Part shown: one piece after another, positions 52,377 through 64,000 of the stretch
How positions within the stretch are numbered: position 1 is the stretch's first letter
Layout of the letters: every line of letters starts with the position of its first letter
Source: Alcaligenaceae bacterium CGII-47
GTDB taxonomy: Bacteria; Pseudomonadota; Gammaproteobacteria; Burkholderiales; Burkholderiaceae_B
Direction: 5' to 3'
DNA: 64,000 nt
Assembly (NCBI GenBank): GCA_019166125.1
Contig: JAHTBO010000001.1
Location: 225,066-289,065 of the forward strand
Translations under genes and position numbers: made by a program
The notes under the pieces: generated by a model
What the model was told of the DNA's origin: nothing
The model's input: the letters and a program-made list of their open reading frames with translations, nothing else
The model's database searches: none

Positions 52377-52598
52377 TTAAGCCCCAAAATCAATTTCGGG
52401 GTGGGTATTGTTGGGCTTGATGGCACCCAGCAATTGCGAGAGCATGTATTCCTGGGTACGGACGGGCTCGATGATGATGCACCCACGCTCTAAACGAATA
52501 TCAACCAGGCTGTCGGGGCCGAGTTTTAGTGATTTGACCATCGAGGCAGGTAGTCGAATCGCTGCACTGTTGCCCCATTTTTTGACGACCCCTCGCAT
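52377..52598 (-). CDS. mazE: MazE-type antitoxin
   Basis: AbrB-fold antitoxin of 73 residues (start ATG 52598; the frame opens two codons earlier). VVKKWGNSAAIRLPASMVKS is the DNA-binding part and IIIEPVRTQEYMLSQLLGAI leads to the toxin-neutralising tail. It represses its own operon in known cases. Confidence 0.9.
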   Translation of the reverse strand: MRGVVKKWGNSAAIRLPASMVKSLKLGPDSLVDIRLERGCIIIEPVRTQEYMLSQLLGAIKPNNTHPEIDFGA

Positions 52599-52664
52599 AC
52601 CCATGCCCTTTGTAGAACGATGTAAAGGCTCAGCTTAACAGTTGGTAGCGAGATCATGCAATGA

Positions 52665-52692
52665 CTTGAAAATATGGAGTTGGCCCACACAT
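52665..52692 (+). promoter_or_regulatory. Candidate sigma-32 heat-shock promoter for clpB
   Basis: CTTGAAA (52665-52671) followed, 12 bases later, by CCCACACAT (52684-52692) approximates the sigma-32 pattern CTTGAAA-N11-16-CCCCATNT. It is 46 bases upstream of the clpB ATG. The -35 is exact; the -10 deviates. Confidence 0.55.
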
Positions 52693-52737
52693 ATTTACCA
52701 TTCGGGTCAATACCCAGCCTTTTATAGCGAACCTATC

Positions 52738-55332
52738 ATGCGATTTGACAAATTAACCACGAAATTTCAGCAAGCGATTGCCGATGCGCAAAGTCTGGCA
52801 GTACGGCACGATAATCAATATATTGAGGTCGCGCACGTTTTGTCGGCCTTGTTGGCGGATACGGATAGCGGTGCGGCGAGCTTATTGGCGCATGCCGGTG
52901 TGGCGGTGCAACGCTTGACGACCGCTGTTGAACAGCTCATCAAGGCTCTCCCCAAGGTTGAGGGTGCCGAGGGCAATATTCAGGTGAGCCGCGGCTTGCA
53001 AGCTGCGCTTGCGCGCACTGACAAGGAAGCCGCGCAGCGCGGCGATACCTATATCGCCAGCGAGTTGTTTCTGTTGGCTCTGGCGGATGATAAGGGTGAG
53101 ATCGGACGAATTTTGGGTGAGGCCGGTCTGCAGCGCAAACCGCTAGAGGCAGCGATCGAAGAGATGCGAGGGGGGGCGCCTGTCGAAGGCGCCGAGGACG
53201 AGGAAAATCGCAAGGCTTTACAAAAATATACGACAGATCTCACCGCGCAGGCGCGTGCAGGCAAACTCGACCCTGTGATTGGACGTGATGATGAAATCCG
53301 TCGCACCATCCAGATCCTGCAACGACGCACCAAGAACAACCCGGTGCTGATTGGCGAGCCGGGTGTGGGTAAGACCGCCATTGTCGAGGGCCTGGCCCAG
53401 CGTATCGTCAATGGCGAGGTGCCCGAGACCCTCAAGGGCAAACGCGTGCTGTCACTGGACCTGGCGGCCTTGCTCGCAGGGGCCAAGTATCGTGGCGAGT
53501 TCGAGGAACGCCTAAAGGCAGTGCTAAAGGAACTATCCCAAGACGCGGGGCAGACGATCGTCTTTATCGATGAGCTCCATACGATGGTGGGCGCAGGCAA
53601 GGCCGAGGGCGCCATGGATGCGGGTAATATGCTCAAGCCCGCCTTGTCGCGTGGCGAACTGCATTGCGTGGGGGCAACGACACTCGACGAGTACCGTAAG
53701 TACATCGAAAAGGATGCGGCACTCGAGCGCCGCTTCCAGAAGGTCTTGGTGGGCGAGCCTGATGTAGAGTCCACGATTGCGATATTACGCGGCTTGCAAG
53801 AGCGCTATGAATTGCACCACGGCGTAGCGATCACTGATCCGGCAATTGTTGCCGCGGCCGAGTTGTCGAACCGCTATATCACCGATCGGTTTCTACCAGA
53901 TAAGGCGATTGATTTGATTGACGAAGCGGCGGCGCGCATTCGCATGGAGATCGATTCCAAACCCGAAGTGATGGATAAATTGGATCGGCGCATCATCCAG
54001 CTCAAGATCGAGCGCGAGGCGGTCAAAAAAGACAAGGATGAGGCCTCCGAGCGGCGGCTGAAGGCGATCGAAGATGAGATGCAGACCTTACAGCGCGAGT
54101 ACAACGATTACGAGGAAGTCTGGAAGGCCGAAAAGGCGGCCGTTCAGGGTTCGCAAGCCGTCAAGGAAGAGATTGAGCGCGTGCGTGCCGAGATGGCCGA
54201 GTTGCAGCGTAAAGGCCAATACGACAAGCTTGCCGAATTGCAATATGGCCGTTTGCCTGATCTGGAGGCGCGTCTGAAGGCAGCAGAGGCCAGTCACCAA
54301 GAGCGGGCTGACGATGCGGCGCCACGTTTGCTGCGCACCGAAGTAGGTGCTGAGGAAATCGCCGAGGTGGTATCGCGTGCGACCGGGATCCCGGTCTCCA
54401 AAATGCTCCAGGGTGAGCGTGCCAAGCTCTTGGATATGGAGACGTTCCTGCATCAGCGCGTGGTGGGCCAGGATGAGGCCGTGCGGCTCGTGTCTGAGGC
54501 GATTCGGCGTTCGCGTGCAGGACTCTCGGACCCACAGCGGCCCTATGGTTCCTTTTTGTTCCTTGGGCCAACCGGTGTGGGTAAGACCGAGCTGACTAAA
54601 GCCTTGGCGAATTTTCTGTTCGATGCCGAGGATCACATGGTGCGTATCGATATGAGTGAGTTCATGGAAAAGCATTCTGTCTCACGTATGATTGGCGCGC
54701 CTCCGGGCTATGTGGGTTACGAGGAGGGCGGCTATCTGACCGAGGCGGTTCGCCGTAAGCCTTATAGCGTGATTCTGCTCGACGAAATCGAGAAGGCGCA
54801 CCCTGACGTATTTAACATATTGCTGCAGGTGCTCGACGACGGCCGTTTGACTGATGGTCAGGGGCGTACGGTGGATTTTCGTAATACCGTCATCATCATG
54901 ACCTCCAACTTGGGCTCGCAACATATCCAAAATATGGTTGGTCAGCCTTATGATGTGGTCAAGGAGGTGATCCGCGACGAGCTCAAGGAAGCCTTTCGAC
55001 CGGAGTTTCTGAACCGTATCGACGAGATTGTGGTGTTCCATGGTCTGGATGCCGAGCATATCGAGCCGATTGCCCGTATTCAGTTGCAGCGTCTGGGACA
55101 GCGCATGGCCCAGCAGGAGATGCGCCTAGAGGTTTCGGACAAGGCCGTCGCACAACTTGCACGGATTGGCTTTGATCCTGTGTTTGGCGCGCGCCCTCTT
55201 AAGCGTGCAATTCAGCAGGCGATCGAGAATCCTGTGGCACGTCTGATCCTCGAAGGCAAGTTCGGACCCAGGGATGTGGTGCCTGTAGATTGGGATGGCG
55301 AGCAGTTTGTGTTTGAACGTACGCTGCAGTAA
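52738..55332 (+). CDS. clpB: ClpB disaggregase
   Basis: Hsp100 ATPase of 864 residues that extracts proteins from aggregates with DnaK. The frame opens at 52642, but ATG 52738 ([20 protein letters not shown]) is the natural start. N-terminal domain, then NBD1 with Walker A GEPGVGKT and Walker [12 protein letters not shown], a coiled-coil M-domain ([19 protein letters not shown]), NBD2 with GPTGVGKTE and [11 protein letters not shown]. Its stop directly abuts the convergent queH stop. Confidence 0.97.
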   Translation: MRFDKLTTKFQQAIADAQSLAVRHDNQYIEVAHVLSALLADTDSGAASLLAHAGVAVQRLTTAVEQLIKALPKVEGAEGNIQVSRGLQAALARTDKEAAQRGDTYIASELFLLALADDKGEIGRILGEAGLQRKPLEAAIEEMRGGAPVEGAEDEENRKALQKYTTDLTAQARAGKLDPVIGRDDEIRRTIQILQRRTKNNPVLIGEPGVGKTAIVEGLAQRIVNGEVPETLKGKRVLSLDLAALLAGAKYRGEFEERLKAVLKELSQDAGQTIVFIDELHTMVGAGKAEGAMDAGNMLKPALSRGELHCVGATTLDEYRKYIEKDAALERRFQKVLVGEPDVESTIAILRGLQERYELHHGVAITDPAIVAAAELSNRYITDRFLPDKAIDLIDEAAARIRMEIDSKPEVMDKLDRRIIQLKIEREAVKKDKDEASERRLKAIEDEMQTLQREYNDYEEVWKAEKAAVQGSQAVKEEIERVRAEMAELQRKGQYDKLAELQYGRLPDLEARLKAAEASHQERADDAAPRLLRTEVGAEEIAEVVSRATGIPVSKMLQGERAKLLDMETFLHQRVVGQDEAVRLVSEAIRRSRAGLSDPQRPYGSFLFLGPTGVGKTELTKALANFLFDAEDHMVRIDMSEFMEKHSVSRMIGAPPGYVGYEEGGYLTEAVRRKPYSVILLDEIEKAHPDVFNILLQVLDDGRLTDGQGRTVDFRNTVIIMTSNLGSQHIQNMVGQPYDVVKEVIRDELKEAFRPEFLNRIDEIVVFHGLDAEHIEPIARIQLQRLGQRMAQQEMRLEVSDKAVAQLARIGFDPVFGARPLKRAIQQAIENPVARLILEGKFGPRDVVPVDWDGEQFVFERTLQ

Positions 55333-55986
55333 TCAGTCTTTATCACCGTAGTATTTGACACCAATCTGGACGCGGTCACGACCGTTGGCGCGACGCCAGC
55401 GGTTCGTGTCGCGTAACGAGTAGACGCAGCCACAATACTCTTGCTGGTAAAAATGTTCGCGCTTGCTGATCTCGATCATGCGTTGCGAACCGCCGCCTTT
55501 GCGCCAGTTATAGGTCCAATAGATCATATCGGGATAACGGGCGGCAGCGCGTTCACCCGAGCCGTTAATTTGCTCCATGTTTTTCCAGCGCGAGATGCCC
55601 AAAGAGCTGCTGATCGTGTCAAAGCCGTGCTCGGAGGCATAAAGCGCTGTACGCTCGAAACGCATGTCAAAGCACAAGGTGCAGCGCGCACCGCGCTCGG
55701 GTTCGTTTTCTAGGCCTTTGATCCGTTCGAACCAGTTGTCCACGTCGTAATCGGCATCGACAAAAGGAATATTATGCAGGTCTGCAAAACGGACGTTTTC
55801 TTGTTTGCGGATCTCGTATTCCCGAGCCGGGTGGATGTTCGGGTTGTAAAAGAAAATCGTATAGTCGATGCCAGAGGCGGTAATTGCTTCCATGACTTCC
55901 CCCGAACAAGGGGCGCAGCAGGAGTGCAGTAGCAGCTTTTTGTGGCCGGTAGGCAGTTCGAGGGTAGGGCGTACGAGATCAGTCAT
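55333..55986 (-). CDS. queH: Epoxyqueuosine reductase QueH
   Basis: Iron-sulfur tRNA-modification enzyme of 217 residues (DUF208) that reduces epoxyqueuosine to queuosine. I start it at ATG 55986 ([20 protein letters not shown]). Conserved Cys sets are present: [25 protein letters not shown] and [11 protein letters not shown]. It substitutes for QueG in many bacteria. It lies 83 bases after glnE on the same strand. Confidence 0.92.
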   Translation of the reverse strand: MTDLVRPTLELPTGHKKLLLHSCCAPCSGEVMEAITASGIDYTIFFYNPNIHPAREYEIRKQENVRFADLHNIPFVDADYDVDNWFERIKGLENEPERGARCTLCFDMRFERTALYASEHGFDTISSSLGISRWKNMEQINGSGERAAARYPDMIYWTYNWRKGGGSQRMIEISKREHFYQQEYCGCVYSLRDTNRWRRANGRDRVQIGVKYYGDKD

Positions 55987-56069
55987 GGCATCATCGGGCG
56001 GCGCTGGCGCCGCCCCCAGTATGGGTATCAAACGTCCATTTTAGCCCTTGGGTCCTGATGTTCAAGATG

Positions 56070-58832
56070 CTAGGTCAGGACGATGTTCCATAGTGACCAG
56101 ACCGCAGCACGTTCCTGATCGAGTAGTCCGGCGGGGACGCGTGCTTTGTCAGCGCCCTGAAGGCGTAATTCGTGCTGGCGCTTGCGCAGAAGTCGGTAAG
56201 CATCGGCCACCTGGGTTGCCAGGTCAACGGGAATTAAGCCAGCCTGTGCAGCCAACCCCAGCAGAGCGATATTGCCCAAGTTATCCAGTAGCTCGGGATG
56301 TTGACGTGAATGGCTGAGCACGAGGTATTGTGTGATGAATTCAATATCCACCATCCCCCCACGGTCATGCTTTATATCGAAATCCGGGCTGCGGTTAGGG
56401 TGGCCTGCGGTAATCTTGTCACGCATGGCACAGACCTCTTTGCGTAAGACTTCCTGGTCGCGTTCGAGTAGCAGGATCTTGTGGCGAATCGCCTCAAAGC
56501 GCTCGCCGATCGCTGCGTCGCCCGCAACAAAGCGCGCACGCGTGATGGCCTGATGCTCCCAGGGCCAGGCTTGTTTGAGTTGGTAGTCTTCGAAAGCGCC
56601 GATCGGTACTGCAAGTAAGCCTGCATCGCCGTCTGGGCGCAGGCGAAGGTCAATATCATAGAGACGTCCCGATGAGGTGAGTGTTGATAGCCAGGAGGCG
56701 ACTCGGCGCCCGAGCTTGGCGTAACGCTCGCTGGCTTCCTGGTCGGGATCATCATAGAGAAAAACCAGATCCAGATCTGAGGCGTAGCCGATCTCTTTAC
56801 CGCCCAATTTGCCGTAAGCAATGATGGCAAAGCGCGGCGGCGCAAGGTCGCGACGCTGTGTGCGTGGATGTACCAGCGGCCAGACGCGATGAATGGTCTG
56901 GGCGAGCAGCATGTCGGCGAGCGCCGAGAGCAGGTCGGCCAAGCGCTCTACGCTGATGATGCCCTCAAGATCCTGAGCGAGTAGCTGAAATGTGATCTGG
57001 TGTTGCTGGTCGCGCATCAGATTCATCTGCTGTTCTACATCGGGCTGGCCGTCGGGCAGGACGCAGGCATCCAGGTCACTACTCAGTTGCGTGGCGATTG
57101 CAGCGAAGTCGGGCGCCTGCATCAAGGTTCGCCATTCGATCAGACTGTCGAGCAGCAAGGGGTATTGTGTCAGGTAATGTGAGGCCCAGGGGCTAGCGCC
57201 GACAATACGCGCGACACGCGCCAGCGTTTCTGGGTACTCCGCGAGTAAGGCCAGGTAGGCGCTGCGCTGGGCGACGTGCTCAACCAGATCAAGCAAACGC
57301 AAGGCCGTACTGGATGGATCGTTTGTTTGGGCAGCACTGAGGATCAGGCGCGGCAGCAGGGTGACGACTCGCTTTTGGCTCAATTTGGGGAGGCTGCGCA
57401 ATCGATGACTATCGAGCAGTGTGTTAATGCGCTGACGAACCTCGTGGGCAGCACCCTCGGGTAGCGCATCGGTGATTCGTGTATCCAGATCGACTTGGGG
57501 GACTTCCTTATTGGTGTGGTCCGGGTCAGCCCCCATGCCGGCAATACGAAAAGCATCCTTAAAGCATTGGGCGACAAAGGCGCGATGTGCATTCAAGCGC
57601 TCACTGAAGGCCTGCGTCGCCATGCCCATGGCCTGGGCGAGCTCGGCATAGCGCTCGGGATCGCTTGGCAGCAGATGTGTTTGTTCATCCTCACGGTACT
57701 GCAGCATGTGCTCGACACGCCGCAAAAATGTGTAGGCCGCCTCAAGGCCGACCGCCTGTTGCTCGTCGAGAATGGCGGCACGTCGTTGCTTGTGCAAGGC
57801 AGCGAGTAAATTACGCTGTTGCAATGATGGCTTGCGACCGCCCCGGATCAATTGGTTTAGCTGGATGACGAATTCGATCTCGCGAATGCCCCCTTCGCCC
57901 AATTTGATATTGTGTTGTGTGTCCACACCGGTGCGCGCCAGAGCACGGCGCTGCCAGTCCATGCGGATGCGCTCGCGCAGCTTGCGCAGCGACGACAGGG
58001 CATCAAAGTCGAAATACTTGCGATAGACAAAGGGCACACGCAGGGATTCCAGTTCTCGAGCCTGCTCAATCAGATTGTTCTCAGAAAAAAATGGACAGAT
58101 AATCAAGCGTGCCTTGAGCCAGGCGTACCGCTCCCATTCGCGGCCTTGGGCAACCAGGTAGTTCTCTAGGGCACCCAGGCTCCAAGCCAAAGGTCCCGAG
58201 TCGCCGTCCGGGCGCAGGCGTAAATCAGTGCGAAAGACATACCCGGCTGCGTCCACCTGAGAGAGCACGGGCATCATATGGCGGCAAATCTTGGCGTAGA
58301 ACTCATGGTGGCTGATCTTGCGCCGCCCGTCCGTCTCGCCTTCCTCGTTATAGAGCATGATGAGGTCGATGTCCGAGGATACATTAAGCTCTTTACCACC
58401 GAGCTTGCCCATGCCAAGGATCAACATGTCCTGGGGGGCGCCCGTCTCTGGGTCGCGTGGGGTGCCATGGATCTCGATCATTTGGCTCATGACACTGCGG
58501 TAAGCCTGGCCGATAGCCAGGTCTGCCAGGGTAGACATGGCAGCCACGACTTCATGCAGCGATGCCTCACCATTGATGTCACGCACCATGAGCGCGTAGA
58601 ACGTTCGCTCGCGCAGGCCGCGCAGGGCCGGGCGCAGACGTTCGAGGGCGTGGATGGGTGTCCCGTAGCCCTCGCCCAGCGCTTGGGCGAACCAATCCTG
58701 AATTGTTTTCCGGGTAAGGGGCTGGGTGCTGTCACGCGCCAGACGCTCGGCAAACTCGGGGTGCGACAAATTCTTACGACGCAATGCCCCTGACCATCGC
58801 AAGGCGCGCTCTAATATAATGATCTCGGACAT
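56070..58832 (-). CDS. glnE: Bifunctional glutamine synthetase adenylyltransferase/deadenylylase
   Basis: Nitrogen-control enzyme of 920 residues that attaches AMP to and removes it from glutamine synthetase. Two nucleotidyltransferase domains are seen: [20 protein letters not shown] near residue 142 and [20 protein letters not shown] near 672, each with the GxGKLGxxE and DxD pattern. [20 protein letters not shown] near 818 and [18 protein letters not shown] near 309 are the matching conserved helices. The length fits. Confidence 0.96.
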   Translation of the reverse strand: MSEIIILERALRWSGALRRKNLSHPEFAERLARDSTQPLTRKTIQDWFAQALGEGYGTPIHALERLRPALRGLRERTFYALMVRDINGEASLHEVVAAMSTLADLAIGQAYRSVMSQMIEIHGTPRDPETGAPQDMLILGMGKLGGKELNVSSDIDLIMLYNEEGETDGRRKISHHEFYAKICRHMMPVLSQVDAAGYVFRTDLRLRPDGDSGPLAWSLGALENYLVAQGREWERYAWLKARLIICPFFSENNLIEQARELESLRVPFVYRKYFDFDALSSLRKLRERIRMDWQRRALARTGVDTQHNIKLGEGGIREIEFVIQLNQLIRGGRKPSLQQRNLLAALHKQRRAAILDEQQAVGLEAAYTFLRRVEHMLQYREDEQTHLLPSDPERYAELAQAMGMATQAFSERLNAHRAFVAQCFKDAFRIAGMGADPDHTNKEVPQVDLDTRITDALPEGAAHEVRQRINTLLDSHRLRSLPKLSQKRVVTLLPRLILSAAQTNDPSSTALRLLDLVEHVAQRSAYLALLAEYPETLARVARIVGASPWASHYLTQYPLLLDSLIEWRTLMQAPDFAAIATQLSSDLDACVLPDGQPDVEQQMNLMRDQQHQITFQLLAQDLEGIISVERLADLLSALADMLLAQTIHRVWPLVHPRTQRRDLAPPRFAIIAYGKLGGKEIGYASDLDLVFLYDDPDQEASERYAKLGRRVASWLSTLTSSGRLYDIDLRLRPDGDAGLLAVPIGAFEDYQLKQAWPWEHQAITRARFVAGDAAIGERFEAIRHKILLLERDQEVLRKEVCAMRDKITAGHPNRSPDFDIKHDRGGMVDIEFITQYLVLSHSRQHPELLDNLGNIALLGLAAQAGLIPVDLATQVADAYRLLRKRQHELRLQGADKARVPAGLLDQERAAVWSLWNIVLT

Positions 58833-58874
58833 ATACTCACCAGAGAGGATCAGCTTGATTGGTGCCTCGGACGC

Positions 58875-61800
58875 ATGCCCGAGGGGTTTAAAAATACTTC
58901 AAATGATGACATACGCCAATTGATTTCGAGCCTACGCACTCTCTCGGTCCCCTTACGTATCCTGCTGCATGTTGCGATTGCGTTGTATTTTGCACTGGGT
59001 GTGTTGGTATTGGGGCTGCGTTACTGGGTATTCCCCCAGATTGACCAATGGCGACCTCTCGTGTCACAGAGAATATCCCAGTCTCTGGGTACGCCCGTGC
59101 AGTTGGGGGCCTTGCGTGCGAGCTGGCATGGCTGGAATCCATACTTTGAGCTTGACCAGGTACATCTGCAAACGCCTGAGGGAAAGACGTTACTTAATAT
59201 TCCTACTGTACAGGCCTCCTTGAGCTGGCGTAGTTTGTTTGATCTTAGGCCGCAATTCCTTCAGTTAATTGTCCAGGGTATGGACCTGAGCGCACGGCGT
59301 GCGGTGGATGGCTCGCTGTGGCTGCTCGGTCAGCAGATCATGCGCGATCGTTCGAATCCCATAGATGGCTTTGTCATTCCACCGTGGCTGCTCGCGCAGA
59401 ATCAAATTGTATTGCGGGATGCGACATTGCGTTGGCGCGACGAAGCGCGCGCTGCGCCTGAACTGGTGCTCGATAAGGTGCAGATACAGTTGCGCAGTGG
59501 TGCGGCAGATCGCTTGCGGTTTTCGCTGGATGCGCGCACGCCCGAGTCCATGGGCTCGCGTCTGCACGTGCGTGGCGAGGTCGGTGATCTGACGGAGTTG
59601 GCGGCGGGTATACGGCCCTCAGTACTGCATGCCTATGCGCAGGTAGCTGATATGCATCCACTGCATTGGCAGCCTTGGGTGGATATGCCCGAAGCCTTAC
59701 AGAGCGGCGCAGTGTCTTTGCAGGCTTGGATGGATTCGGTCGATACCGATCAGGCTCTGAACCTGACGCTCGATGCGCAGATCAGCGCGATGCAGTGGAC
59801 CCTGGGGGGGCAGGCACGGCTACAAGCCCCAGATGTTCAGCTTTATATGCAGGCCCCTTGGGCAGGGTGGGGGAAGTTGGGCGGACGAGGTCGCTTGGTC
59901 GATAGCTCTACAGGCGTGGCAGGAATTTTTGATGGATCAATACGCTTGGCTATGCGCTCCACAGGTCTGTCCTTACAGGGTTCAGAGTGGTTTACCGAGC
60001 CGATTAATTTGGGTCAACTGGATGTGGCAGGGCGGCTGAGTCCAGGTGGGCCGCTGGCCTTTGATATCGAGTCGCTGGCCTGGCATAACCAGGATGCGGA
60101 TCTGCTCGCACATGGTCGCTGGCATGCGGGCGGGACAAGCGTTGCCGGGGTGCTTGATCTCCAGGGGCAGATCCGACGTGCGCAGCTCAGTGCGATTCAT
60201 CGCTATTTACCCAAAGTGGTGGACGAAGAGGCGCGTGCCTGGCTCTCGAGCGGTCTGGTGGCAGGCGAACTGGTCAATGGCACCTTGCGTCTGCAGGGTG
60301 ATCTTGTGCAATTTCCCTTTGGTGAGCAGCCTGATGCAGGGGACTTTTTAGTACAAGGTCCCTATCGTGATGCGGTGGTCGACTATATTCCTGCACAGGG
60401 AAAACGCCTTGCATGGCCTAGACTAGAAGCCATGCAAGGGTCGGCCGAGTTACGGCGTAGTGCTCTCACGCTGACGGCTAGTCAGGCACGTATGCATCCA
60501 TCAGCGCAGACCGAAATTATCCTCACCAACCTCAAGGCCAGTATTCCTGATATCGAGCACAAGGCCATTTTGCACGTGGGAGGCGATACTCAGGCACCTG
60601 GTGCCGCCTACATAGCGCTTATACAGCACTCTCCCTTGGGGGCGATGCTCGATGATTTGTTTGATGAGGCGAGCGCATCAGGCCCCTGGAAGGTGCCCTT
60701 GTCCTTGGTTGTGCCCTTAAGTCATAGCCGGGATGCACAGGTGGATGGTGAGGTACGGTTCACTGACAGTGACCTGCGCCTTCAGCCCAAGATGCCTCCT
60801 TTTGAAAAAATAGCAGGCAGCGTGCACTTTACCGAGAAAAAAATCAGTATTGCACAGCCTATTATCGGATCCTTTTTGGGGGGGGCGTTCACGTTAAAAG
60901 GTGGGCTGGGGGAGGGGGGCAAGGGATTGCACGGGAGCGGTCAACTTAATGCGCGTGCGTTGGCGGCATTTGTGGGGTCGCTGGGGATGGATCGTTTCAC
61001 CGGGACGACAGCCTATACAACACAGCTACAGTATGGGCGTACAGGATATCGTTTATCCATTGCGTCGGATCTTAAGGGTCTGGCGTTGGATTTTCCTGCG
61101 CCACTCGCCAAGCAGGCGACACAGGCCCGTAGCTTGAAGGTGGATTGGGCAAATCTTGGCGCGGGTACCGACGCCTTAAATATCAGCGTGGGGGATGATC
61201 TATCTGCGGCTTTTCTACATCGACGTGGTGAACGCAAGGGTCCCTATTTTTATTCTGCAGATATCGGGCTAAATAAGCCCGCGCGCAGCACGGCGGCGGG
61301 CATGCGGCTTAATGTGGATTATCCTTTGTTTGACATTGACGCTTGGGAGGCGATAAGCCATGAGTTCTCGACGCCTCGCGCGGATGCCCAGAGCGAGCCG
61401 GCGCAGCCCGGGCCGGTGTCCGCCGCGCAGCCGCCTCTATTCCCTCAATTGGTCGGTTTGAGTGTCTCGGCAGATCAAGGACGCTTTAAAGGTTTGCGTA
61501 CAGATCACCTCAGACTGCAGGCAAATCAGGATCTTGGCGGGCAGTGGCGCCTGGACCTGCGTTCTACGCAGACCGAGGGTGTGATGGAATGGCGCGAGCG
61601 TGATGGCCAGTTTCTGGGACCGGTGAAAGCGCATTTCACACGATTGGGTTTTGGGGGGGCACCAGAGGATGGTCTGTCATTATTGCCAGAGCCCAAGGAA
61701 TACATAGAGGGTGGTGTGGATGATGATCTGGATATTCCGGCGGTGGATCTCCAGATTGACGACCTGCGGTTGTATGGTTCGTCACTTGGCAGCTTGTCTT

Positions 61801-62594
61801 TGCAGGGTATCAATGATCGTGGTCTGCGTGCCTGGCAGCTTAAGTCGTTCAGCCTGGAGAGCCCACATATGCATATTAAGGGGACCGGCTTGTGGCGACT
61901 GCATGGTGCCCGGCGCGGCCTAAGTCTTAAGGCCAACGCACAGGTCCAGGATATGGGGGCATGGTTGGCGCAAGCAGGGTTCAAAGATGTGATGGTGGGG
62001 GGCAAAGGGGTGCTGGATGGGGAGTTCGAGTGGCATGATTTGCCCTGGCAGCATGCTAAATCTGACCTGAGCGGTACCTTATATATTGAGCTGGATAAGG
62101 GTCGTTTTACTAAGCTCGGCTCTCATTCAGCCCGCTTGTTGGAACTGTTGTCGCTGCAGTCGCTCGCACGCTTGACACACCTGAATCAGGGGCTTGGCGG
62201 CCTCACCCGAGAAGGCTATCCATTTGATAATTTACGCGGAACGATGCAGCTTGATCAGGGTGTGCTGATGACGCGTGACTACCGTGTAATTGGGCCGGTA
62301 GGAACCATCGTCCTGGAGGGGCAGAGCAATATTCTTAATGAGACACTGAATATGGAGGCGGTCATCATCCCGAACCTGGATGTCAGTGGTGCGGCGATTG
62401 CGGCTGGTATCGCCATTAATCCGATTGTCGGGCTGGGGGCTTTCCTCACACAGTGGTTACTTAAGACGCCGCTCGCACGTGCCATGACGGTCCGCTATAA
62501 GATTGGCGGCTCCTGGGATGATCCTGTGATTAAAGAGATCTCTACCCAGGTGCCTGTTGACGAGGGCCCAGCACCCGCGGCCACTGGGCAGTAA
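58875..62594 (+). CDS. yhdP: YhdP-family AsmA-like lipid-transport protein
   Basis: Inner-membrane-anchored periplasmic protein of 1,239 residues (TIGR02099/DUF3971 type). In E. coli, YhdP with TamB and YdbH moves phospholipids to the outer membrane. One N-terminal helix ([20 protein letters not shown]) is followed by a very long beta-rich region. The C-terminal AsmA-like part contains [20 protein letters not shown], then [18 protein letters not shown] and [12 protein letters not shown]. The start ATG 58875 lacks a strong ribosome site, so a few residues are uncertain. It is divergent from glnE with 42 bases between. Confidence 0.93.
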   Translation: MPEGFKNTSNDDIRQLISSLRTLSVPLRILLHVAIALYFALGVLVLGLRYWVFPQIDQWRPLVSQRISQSLGTPVQLGALRASWHGWNPYFELDQVHLQTPEGKTLLNIPTVQASLSWRSLFDLRPQFLQLIVQGMDLSARRAVDGSLWLLGQQIMRDRSNPIDGFVIPPWLLAQNQIVLRDATLRWRDEARAAPELVLDKVQIQLRSGAADRLRFSLDARTPESMGSRLHVRGEVGDLTELAAGIRPSVLHAYAQVADMHPLHWQPWVDMPEALQSGAVSLQAWMDSVDTDQALNLTLDAQISAMQWTLGGQARLQAPDVQLYMQAPWAGWGKLGGRGRLVDSSTGVAGIFDGSIRLAMRSTGLSLQGSEWFTEPINLGQLDVAGRLSPGGPLAFDIESLAWHNQDADLLAHGRWHAGGTSVAGVLDLQGQIRRAQLSAIHRYLPKVVDEEARAWLSSGLVAGELVNGTLRLQGDLVQFPFGEQPDAGDFLVQGPYRDAVVDYIPAQGKRLAWPRLEAMQGSAELRRSALTLTASQARMHPSAQTEIILTNLKASIPDIEHKAILHVGGDTQAPGAAYIALIQHSPLGAMLDDLFDEASASGPWKVPLSLVVPLSHSRDAQVDGEVRFTDSDLRLQPKMPPFEKIAGSVHFTEKKISIAQPIIGSFLGGAFTLKGGLGEGGKGLHGSGQLNARALAAFVGSLGMDRFTGTTAYTTQLQYGRTGYRLSIASDLKGLALDFPAPLAKQATQARSLKVDWANLGAGTDALNISVGDDLSAAFLHRRGERKGPYFYSADIGLNKPARSTAAGMRLNVDYPLFDIDAWEAISHEFSTPRADAQSEPAQPGPVSAAQPPLFPQLVGLSVSADQGRFKGLRTDHLRLQANQDLGGQWRLDLRSTQTEGVMEWRERDGQFLGPVKAHFTRLGFGGAPEDGLSLLPEPKEYIEGGVDDDLDIPAVDLQIDDLRLYGSSLGSLSLQGINDRGLRAWQLKSFSLESPHMHIKGTGLWRLHGARRGLSLKANAQVQDMGAWLAQAGFKDVMVGGKGVLDGEFEWHDLPWQHAKSDLSGTLYIELDKGRFTKLGSHSARLLELLSLQSLARLTHLNQGLGGLTREGYPFDNLRGTMQLDQGVLMTRDYRVIGPVGTIVLEGQSNILNETLNMEAVIIPNLDVSGAAIAAGIAINPIVGLGAFLTQWLLKTPLARAMTVRYKIGGSWDDPVIKEISTQVPVDEGPAPAATGQ

Positions 62595-62598
62595 TTGA

Positions 62599-62627
62599 AA
62601 ACGGACGCATCAGGCGTCCGTTTCTTT
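62599..62627. terminator. Bidirectional Rho-independent terminator between yhdP and gdhA
   Basis: A 10-bp perfect stem (AAACGGACGC 62599-62608, GCGTCCGTTT 62614-62623) closes a five-base loop and ends in TTTCTTT. The A-rich left side allows action on the minus strand for gdhA as well. Confidence 0.88.
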
Positions 62628-62653
62628 AGAGAAAAATCGCCCAGCAATCGGCC

Positions 62654-63994
62654 TTAGTACACGCCTTGGCAGAGCATGGCGTCGGCAACTTTGACAAAGC
62701 CCGCGATATTGGCACCGTGCAGATAGTTGACGGTCTTGTCGTGGCTGCCGTGGAGGACGCAGTTTTTGTGGATATCGCGCATGATGGCGTGCAGCTTGGT
62801 GTCGACTTCGTCGCGTGTCCAGTGCAAGCGCTGCGCATTTTGACTCATCTCTAGGCCGGATACCGCCACACCACCAGCGTTGCTGGCCTTACCAGGGGCA
62901 TAGAGTACACCCGCCTCGATAAACGCCTGCGCTGCGTCCATGGTTGTGGGCATATTCGCGCCCTCGGCGACGCAGCGTACCCGATTGGCGATCAGCGTAC
63001 GCGCATCATCGATCTCTAGTTCGTTCTGTGTGGCGCAGGGTAGTGCCACATCGACTGGAACATGCCATGGGCGTCGACCCGCCTCATAGATCAGATTGAA
63101 TTGGCGCGCGTATTCTTCGACGCGTCCACGCTTGTGGTTCTTGATATCGATCAGTGCAGCGAGCTTCTCTGGGGTAAAGCCGGCCTTGTCCACGACGCAG
63201 CCATGAGAGTCCGAGGCGGTAATGACGCGCGCGCCGACTTGCATGGCCTTTTCGATTGCGTATTGGGCGACGTTTCCCGAGCCAGATACTGCGACCGTAT
63301 AGCCCTCTAGGGACTGACCCGTATGTTTGAGCATCTCCTCGGCGAAGTACACGGTGCCGTAGCCTGTGGCTTCGGGGCGTATCAGGCTGCCGCCAAAGCT
63401 GGGGCCCTTGCCGGTAAACACGCTCGCAGCGGTATTCGAGAGCTTTTTCATCATGCCAGCCATATAGCCGACTTCACGTGCGCCGACGCCGATATCGCCC
63501 GCTGGCACGTCTGTGTCGGGGCCCAGGTGACGATGCAGCTCAAGCATCAGGGCCTGACAAAAGCGCATGACTTCGGCATCGGACTTACCCTTGGGGTCAA
63601 AATCTGATCCCCCTTTGCCGCCACCCATAGGGAGCGTGGTGAGTGCGTTCTTGAAGGTCTGCTCAAAGGCGAGAAATTTGAGGATAGACAGGTTCACCGA
63701 TGGGTGAAAGCGCATCCCACCCTTATAGGGGCCTATTGCCGAGTTGTGTTGGATGCGAAAGCCGCGATTTGTCTGTATGTGACCGGTATCGTCGGTCCAG
63801 CAGATACGAAATTGGATGACTCGCTCTGGCTCGATTAGCCGCTCTAAGAGAGCATATTCAGCATAACGCGGATTCTGTTCAATAAATGGCCACAGACTGT
63901 GAGTGACTTCTTGAACGGCCTGCATGAACTCGGGTTGGTGGGGATCGCGTGCTTGTACTTGAGAGAGAAACTTATCGAGCGAGGGTAATGTCAT
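62654..63994 (-). CDS. gdhA: Glutamate dehydrogenase (GdhA type)
   Basis: Enzyme of 446 residues, equal in length to E. coli GdhA (447), which makes glutamate from 2-oxoglutarate and ammonia with NADPH. The active-site segment LPMGGGKGGSDFDPKGKSDA near residue 120 contains the catalytic Lys. The dinucleotide-binding region VAVSGSGNVAQYAIEKAMQV lies near 235. The start is ATG 63994, only six bases from the window edge, so promoter and ribosome site are not fully visible; the frame also has a TTG at 63997. Confidence 0.93.
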   Translation of the reverse strand: MTLPSLDKFLSQVQARDPHQPEFMQAVQEVTHSLWPFIEQNPRYAEYALLERLIEPERVIQFRICWTDDTGHIQTNRGFRIQHNSAIGPYKGGMRFHPSVNLSILKFLAFEQTFKNALTTLPMGGGKGGSDFDPKGKSDAEVMRFCQALMLELHRHLGPDTDVPAGDIGVGAREVGYMAGMMKKLSNTAASVFTGKGPSFGGSLIRPEATGYGTVYFAEEMLKHTGQSLEGYTVAVSGSGNVAQYAIEKAMQVGARVITASDSHGCVVDKAGFTPEKLAALIDIKNHKRGRVEEYARQFNLIYEAGRRPWHVPVDVALPCATQNELEIDDARTLIANRVRCVAEGANMPTTMDAAQAFIEAGVLYAPGKASNAGGVAVSGLEMSQNAQRLHWTRDEVDTKLHAIMRDIHKNCVLHGSHDKTVNYLHGANIAGFVKVADAMLCQGVY

Positions 63995-64000
63995 CAACGC

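Overview
This 64 kb chromosomal window comes from a proteobacterium, most likely a betaproteobacterium of the order Burkholderiales and possibly the Alcaligenaceae. The clues are gene orders: tRNA-Leu(CAG) beside rnr-rlmB, an HU gene followed by tRNA-Val(TAC), and glnE divergent from a YhdP-type gene. The taxon is an inference because there is no rRNA here. Base composition is moderately GC-rich throughout. I see no insertion sequence, prophage or CRISPR array.

Layout. 1-4188: the end of a poly-N-acetylglucosamine biofilm operon (pgaB partial, pgaC, pgaD), then a LuxR-type regulator with a degenerate receiver. 4269-8452: a PfkB sugar kinase, a secreted double rhodanese, a YeeE/TsuA-like thiosulfate transporter with a 54-residue companion, and an IclR regulator. 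8624-9353: a DUF5993-like micro-protein and a DsbB-like protein. 9396-19185 (minus strand): a tightly packed nine-gene respiratory operon with two different heme-copper oxidase subunit I homologues. Both lack the usual active-site tyrosine. The operon also holds a CuA subunit II, a SCO protein, heme O synthase, two cytochrome b fusions (one to 4Fe-4S and MvhD-like domains, one to a 2Fe-2S ferredoxin and a flavin reductase), a protein of unknown function and a 56-residue membrane peptide. 19474-24809: five cell-envelope genes (COG3014 lipoprotein, YcfL-like, LpoB-like, DUF6844-like, CsgG-like) of unknown joint function. 24956-30435: housekeeping genes (tRNA-Leu, rnr, rlmB, a Cys/Met-metabolism PLP enzyme, HU, tRNA-Val). 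30527-31293: two decayed genes. 31421-33576: Fur-box, tonB-exbB-exbD. 33665-37311: a two-component system overlapping kup. 37826-43777: a six-gene Mrp cation/proton antiporter with fused A and B subunits. 43829-48451: hemN behind a well-placed FNR-type box, DUF454, a Crp/Fnr regulator of the cysteine-poor (Dnr-like) kind, NnrS and two DUF2249 proteins. 48557-52598: a homogentisate-dioxygenase-like enzyme divergent from an IclR regulator with two tandem palindromes between them, a cytochrome P450 fused to a cysteine-rich domain, and a MazEF module. 52665-63994: clpB, queH, glnE, yhdP and gdhA.

How it fits together. The nine-gene respiratory operon and the Dnr-NnrS-DUF2249-hemN cluster both suggest low-oxygen or nitric-oxide metabolism. 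The CuA subunit, the B-family subunit I with Gln in place of Tyr, and SCO recall the NorSY-SenC (sNOR) arrangement. I therefore propose, without proof, that the operon encodes an NO reductase or unusual terminal oxidase with extra electron-input modules fed by NAD(P)H and by an iron-sulfur donor. That operon and the five-gene envelope cluster are the best candidates for undescribed systems.
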